Shown here one piece after another: positions 6,517 through 9,750 of a stretch of DNA of 9,750 nt. The position numbers were made by a program, and so were the translations under genes. The notes beneath the pieces are model-generated. The model was not told the DNA's origin. It did not search any database and saw only the letters and a program-made list of their open reading frames with translations. The stretch's first letter is position 1; each line of letters begins with the position of its first letter. Where the stretch lies: positions 1 to 9,750 of the forward strand of contig JAQICQ010000032.1 in assembly GCA_027858455.1 (NCBI GenBank), in the 5' to 3' direction. Origin of the DNA: Elusimicrobiota bacterium. GTDB lineage: Bacteria > CG03 > SLGR01 > JAGXOG01.

Positions 6517-7686
6517 ATGAACGCACATAAAAAAACAGTAGAGATTTTAAAACAGGCAGCAAAAAAGTAGGAGTTAAATAAACTTAAAGAGGTTCTTGAA
6601 AATGACGATTCGCTTTTATTTAAGAAAGATATCTTTATAAGTTTAAATAATATAGTTCAAGCAACTATATCAGACGGGGATACAAAAGAACTTTTAAAAG
6701 AAGCAAAGAATGTATATAATTCTCCTGTTTTTGCAACTAATCCTCAGGAAGGCAAATTTCTGATAAAAGCCGAACCGGACTTCCAGAAAGCAATTGAACT
6801 GTTGGGGGAATATGATTTTTGTTTTAAGCTCAGCCCGTATCATATAGTTAATTCATATCTTGCGATAGTTATTGCCCAGGTTACGGACCTTGATGTGGAA
6901 GATCTTTATGATAAGGCAGAAAAGCATATAGAAGGGTTTATTGAGTATGCTCTTGAAAATTATCCCAATTGGGATGAGGATACGCTCACTGTTGACGACC
7001 CGGTGCTGATGATGCCGATCGGCGCAGCGGGAAGCGGTAAATCAACTTTCTTTAAAGAGCTTTCAAATGTAATTAATTTTTCCTGCGATAACATAAGGTA
7101 TCTGCTTTTTAAGGAATACGGGCCTTCTTTCAGCCCGTGGGAGAGCGGACTTTCCTGGTGGATTGTTAACCGCCTGGTAGATCATTATCTCGGGAAAGGT
7201 TATAATGTATTTTATAACGGTGTCAATACAGATCTTGAATACAGGTCCCCCATAACTATGGAAGACCAGGATATTCTTTTTGCCGGTATGCCTTACAGGG
7301 TAAAGCTTGTATATTTTGAACCTCCGGTTGAGCTTACTTCCAAAGAGCTGGAAGAATTAAAGAGCATAAATCTCTGGGAAACTCCGATAGAAGAAGTCGA
7401 TACCGGCAGCCTCTCTAAAAACGCAGGTTATGTAATTGATTTTATAAAGATAAATTACCAGAGGACTCTTACCAGAACAGAAAAGATATCATCCGGCGAA
7501 GAATCTCAGGATCCGTTTGATATACTTTATGCCGTCCCGGCGCCTATCGTTAAACTTTTTGTTGAGCAATCATTCGACAAACCTGCCGCGGACAATATGG
7601 TAATGGTAAAAAGAAAAGAGATCCCCGACCCGCAGGAACGTTCGGCATTTTACAGAAAATATGCTGAAATTGCCATGAACGGCTGA
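6517..7686 (+). CDS. P-loop ATPase/kinase-like protein with in-frame TAG at codon 18
   Basis: From the ATG at 6517 (GGAGG five bases upstream) the frame reads 17 codons, then TAG at 6568-6570, then 371 more open codons to a TGA; about 389 residues if the TAG is read. The region after the TAG is charged and helical and continues smoothly into the catalytic part. Numbering through the TAG, Walker A is MPIGAAGSGKSTF (about 167-178). It is followed by FSCDNIRYLLF (about 188-198), which resembles the Asp-Asp-x-x-Arg substrate motif of polynucleotide-kinase/zeta-toxin-type P-loop kinases (AAA_33). A phosphotransferase role is plausible, but the substrate is unknown. No in-frame ATG occurs before the Walker A region. 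A TTG at 6802 could start a 294-residue product but has no ribosome binding site and would discard about 95 conserved-looking residues. The gene is therefore either recoded at TAG, freshly inactivated, or affected by a sequence error. No antitoxin-like partner is adjacent. Confidence 0.75.
6568..6570 (+). other. in-frame TAG within the P-loop kinase-like gene
   Basis: This TAG is codon 18 of the frame that starts at 6517, between AAA-AAG and GAG-TTA codons. The local protein reads Ala-Ala-Lys-Lys-stop-Glu-Leu-Asn-Lys. The composition on both sides is the same charged helical type and no other stop occurs until the TGA at 7684. It could be a sense codon, for example pyrrolysine or a reassigned TAG. 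It could also be a point mutation from CAG, AAG or GAG, each one base away. Confidence 0.85.
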
Positions 7687-7764
7687 TATATCTAACCAAA
7701 TAAATTTTTACTTTAAAGATTATTAATAGTTAGGTACCGGTATGACTAATTCTTAAATATAACT

Positions 7765-9285
7765 GTGAAAGAAAATCAAAAAATAAAGTTATTGTCAGGT
7801 GCATCTATAAGTTATAATACAAAACACGGCGCTGAAATTTACCGCCGCAGTCTTATAGTATTGCTGCAGTCGGTGGTAAACAGGATATATCCCGATATAA
7901 AAACGCAGATAGGCCAGACTCTTATGCACGGTTATTATTTTGAGATAGCAAATCACAAAAAACTCCATCCGGATTTTATAAAAAATGTTACCCGGGCAAT
8001 GAAAGCTGTGGTAGGAGAAGATAAAGTTCTCCGGAAAGAAACATTTCCCAGGGAAAAAGCCATAGAGCTTTTTAAGAATGCAGGCCGCACGGACAAAGTC
8101 ATCGCTCTCGGGTGTCTTAAGAAAGAAAGTATTGAATTAGTTTTTTTAGATAAATATTTTGACTATTTACTCACTGAATGCGTTAAGAGTACCGGCAGTT
8201 TAAAAACATTTAATTTAATAGGGTATAATCACGGATTTATACTGCAGTTTCCCGTCCGAGGGGATATAGACAAACTACCAGGGGCGCCCTCCCGCCAGGA
8301 GAATCTCTACAAAGTTTATATGGAGAAAAAAAGGTGGGATGAAGTTCTGGGAGTAAGGCATGTATCCGATCTTGTCCAGGTTATAGAGTCCGGCGAAACC
8401 GAGAGGCTTATAAAAATTCAGGAAGCTTTCCATGAGAAAAAGATTGAATCCATTGCCGGTAAAATCAAAGAGCTGTATCCTTTAAAGCGAGTTATTTTCA
8501 TAGCCGGTCCTTCGGCGTCGGGCAAGACTACATTTATTAAACGATTAGGAATAGCGCTCCGGGTAGAGGGACTGATACCTCATGAAATATCGCTTGACGA
8601 TTATTTTCTTCCCCGGGATAAAACTCCTAAAATGCGCGACGGGGATTACGATTTTGAGAGCGTCCGGGCGCTGGATAGGGAACTTTTTAAAGATAATATC
8701 AACCTGCTTCTTAAAGGCGGCCGGGTAGATATACCTGAGTTTGATTTTAAAACGGGAAGACGCAAAAAGAAAGTGACCCATGTGCACTTAGAAAAGAATT
8801 CTGTTGTTTTAATAGAGGGTATTCATGGTCTAAATCCCGCGCTTACAGAAGGCATTAAAGAAAAAGAGAGTTTCGGTATATTTGTCAGTTCTCTTACCCA
8901 GTTATGCATAGATAACGATACGCGGATATTTACTTCTGATTCCAGGCTAATGAGAAGGATAATAAGGGATAACCTTTTCAGAGGATACAGCGCTTATGAT
9001 ACAATAAAAAGATTCCCGAAAGTCCGCTTCGGCGAGGACAAGTATATATTTCCTTATCAGTCAAGAGCGGATGTTTTTTTTAATTCTTCGCTCATATATG
9101 AACAGGCAATACTTAAGCCCCAGCTGGTAAAATTACTGACCGGCATAAAAAAGAAGGATAAGGGCTACTATGAGGCCCGCCGTCTGCTCAGCTATCTTGA
9201 GTATTTTAGAGCAATTCCGTCGAATCTTATTCCGGATAATTCAATATTAAGAGAGTTTATAGGGAAGAGTTTCTTTAACTACTGA
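7765..9285 (+). CDS. nucleoside kinase: ThrRS-like domain fused to uridine kinase-type domain, TGS domain absent
   Basis: Cytoplasmic phosphotransferase, 506 residues, of the family annotated 'nucleoside kinase' or uridine kinase-like. Residues about 21-200 match the threonyl-tRNA-synthetase second-additional-domain-like region of the family (AEIYRRSL at 23-30, FPREKAIELF at 94-103, STGSLKTFNL at 142-151). Residues about 240-440 are the P-loop kinase: Walker A GPSASGKTT (248-256), ISLDDYF (275-281), DGDYDFESV (292-300), DFKTGRR (327-333), IEGIHGLNP (350-358) and RLMRRIIRD (394-402). The C-terminus SILREFIG (493-500) is also typical. Family members usually start with a TGS domain of roughly 60 residues, and here only about 20 residues precede AEIYRRSL. 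The GTG start has no ribosome binding site, and an in-frame TAA at 7747-7749 blocks extension. Nucleoside specificity cannot be read. The gene lies 78 bases after the P-loop kinase-like gene. Confidence 0.9.
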   Translation: MKENQKIKLLSGASISYNTKHGAEIYRRSLIVLLQSVVNRIYPDIKTQIGQTLMHGYYFEIANHKKLHPDFIKNVTRAMKAVVGEDKVLRKETFPREKAIELFKNAGRTDKVIALGCLKKESIELVFLDKYFDYLLTECVKSTGSLKTFNLIGYNHGFILQFPVRGDIDKLPGAPSRQENLYKVYMEKKRWDEVLGVRHVSDLVQVIESGETERLIKIQEAFHEKKIESIAGKIKELYPLKRVIFIAGPSASGKTTFIKRLGIALRVEGLIPHEISLDDYFLPRDKTPKMRDGDYDFESVRALDRELFKDNINLLLKGGRVDIPEFDFKTGRRKKKVTHVHLEKNSVVLIEGIHGLNPALTEGIKEKESFGIFVSSLTQLCIDNDTRIFTSDSRLMRRIIRDNLFRGYSAYDTIKRFPKVRFGEDKYIFPYQSRADVFFNSSLIYEQAILKPQLVKLLTGIKKKDKGYYEARRLLSYLEYFRAIPSNLIPDNSILREFIGKSFFNY

Positions 9286-9300
9286 TTTTATTTAGTAAAG
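9273..9300 (+). terminator. weak AT-rich hairpin between convergent genes
   Basis: CTTTA-a-CTA (9273-9281) pairs with TAG-TAAAG (9293-9300), with a single bulged base and an 11-base loop. It spans the TGA of the nucleoside kinase gene and the TAA of the methyltransferase on the other strand. A run of T follows on the + strand from about 9305, some bases late. The stem is nearly all A-T, so this is a weak candidate. Confidence 0.25.
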
Positions 9301-9750
9301 CACATTTGTTTTTTTCGCCAGAGTGCAGATATTTTTATTGTCTGTTTTTAAAATTTTCAGGTCTGTTTTTTTTGCAAGCATTGTAAAAGTATTTATAGAG
9401 TAAAAAGAGATATGAGTGCTGTCTCTCAAATACCACCAATTTTTAAAAGAATCCACATCGTCAGGCGCAAATAAGGTCATTAGAGCGATTATCCCTCCGG
9501 GCTTAAGCAGTTTTTTAAGAAATTTAAGGATAAGCAGGGGGTGCCTGATATGTTCAAATACCTCGGTGGAAGTAATAATATTGTATTTAGGCATATCTTC
9601 AGGACAAGGTTTTTTGCGGAAAAAATATTTGTCGTAAATGTCAGTGGTATAACCGGACCGGGATAAAATTTCACTGAGCACAGGCTCGTAGCCGCACCCA
9701 AAATCAAGAACTTGTCCCGGAGGCCCGGAAAAAGGAAAGACGGCCTAATC
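9292..9750 (-). CDS. class I SAM-dependent methyltransferase, partial, with in-frame TAG near the window edge
   Basis: C-terminal part of a Rossmann-fold methyltransferase; its N-terminus lies beyond the window. Reading leftward, VLDFGCG (about 9708-9688) is the glycine-rich SAM-binding motif I. TSTEVFEHI with the acidic post-motif follows, then LLKPGGIIALMT (motif III region) and WYLRDSTHISFYS. This order, and the last segment in particular, resembles the family of stand-alone methyltransferases with an N-terminal zinc-ribbon-like part. The methyl acceptor is unknown. The frame is open from 9744 to the TAA at 9294-9292, but a TAG lies at 9747-9745, just before AVFPFSGPPG. No ATG, GTG or TTG occurs between the TAG and motif I. 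The first possible start, GTG at 9681, would remove motif I and leave a non-functional protein. So either the TAG is read through, or the gene is broken or misread. It converges on the nucleoside kinase gene with six bases between the stops. Confidence 0.8.
9745..9747 (-). other. in-frame TAG within the methyltransferase gene
   Basis: Read on the - strand the edge sequence is GAT-TAG-GCC-GTC-TTT-CCT, in the same frame as the SAM-binding motif 12 codons later. Only one codon is visible upstream of the TAG, so whether the frame stays open beyond it cannot be checked here. With the TAG in the kinase-like gene, it is the second in-frame TAG in a window where no gene stops at TAG. Confidence 0.65.

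Noticed and set aside
6602..6640. ATG at 6602 with an AGAGGT site as an alternative start for the P-loop kinase-like gene
   Set aside because: It is in the wrong frame relative to the Walker A region and stops after 12 codons.
6802..7686. TTG at 6802 as the true start of the P-loop kinase-like gene
   Set aside because: No ribosome binding site precedes it, the frame stays open for 77 codons upstream of it with similar composition, and a good site plus ATG exists at 6517.
7729..7752. Imperfect inverted repeat around TACCGGTA before the nucleoside kinase gene
   Set aside because: The central palindrome leaves no loop and the outer arms are short with mismatches, so I do not call an operator or hairpin.
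9292..9681. GTG at 9681 as the start of the methyltransferase
   Set aside because: This would remove the SAM-binding VLDFGCG motif, which is encoded in frame just upstream.
9416..9707. Short open frames on both strands overlapping the methyltransferase
   Set aside because: The methyltransferase frame carries conserved SAM-binding motifs; the others do not and are shadows.

Overview
The window looks like a compact, moderately AT-rich bacterial chromosome segment. It has frequent ATA isoleucine codons, clear Shine-Dalgarno sites (GGAGG type), tightly packed genes, and no tRNA, rRNA, CRISPR or insertion sequence that I can see. A LolA-like periplasmic protein next to FtsX/LolC-type ABC permeases implies a Gram-negative, two-membrane cell. 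The exact phylum cannot be fixed from sequence alone. I would consider spirochaete-like or candidate-phylum lineages, and this is a weak inference.

Layout. Positions 1-120 hold a 12-bp tandem repeat, a possible promoter and a strong ribosome binding site. Positions 121-4067 are a four-gene + strand operon: ABC ATPase, two overlapping FtsX-type permeases, and a secreted LolA-like lipoprotein-sorting protein. Together they look like an envelope system that extracts lipoproteins or lipids from the inner membrane and carries them across the periplasm. A class I/II aminotransferase (5261-4068, - strand) converges on this operon with zero bases between the two stop codons. It is divergent from 5416-6423, an unrecognised coiled-coil protein with two C-terminal membrane helices. 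Next come a P-loop kinase-like gene (6517-7686), whose frame is interrupted by an in-frame TAG at codon 18, and a threonyl-tRNA-synthetase-like/uridine-kinase-type nucleoside kinase (7765-9285) that lacks the usual N-terminal TGS domain. The right edge is the C-terminal part of a class I SAM methyltransferase on the - strand (9750-9292). It also carries an in-frame TAG just upstream of its SAM-binding motif.

The most notable pattern is about TAG. None of the nine genes ends in TAG (five TAA, four TGA), yet two otherwise intact genes contain an in-frame TAG with no credible start codon after it. This fits TAG being read as a sense codon (pyrrolysine or another reassignment) in this organism. 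Two independent nonsense mutations or sequence errors remain possible. There is no gene-free stretch above 300 bases; the longest gap is 5262-5415.
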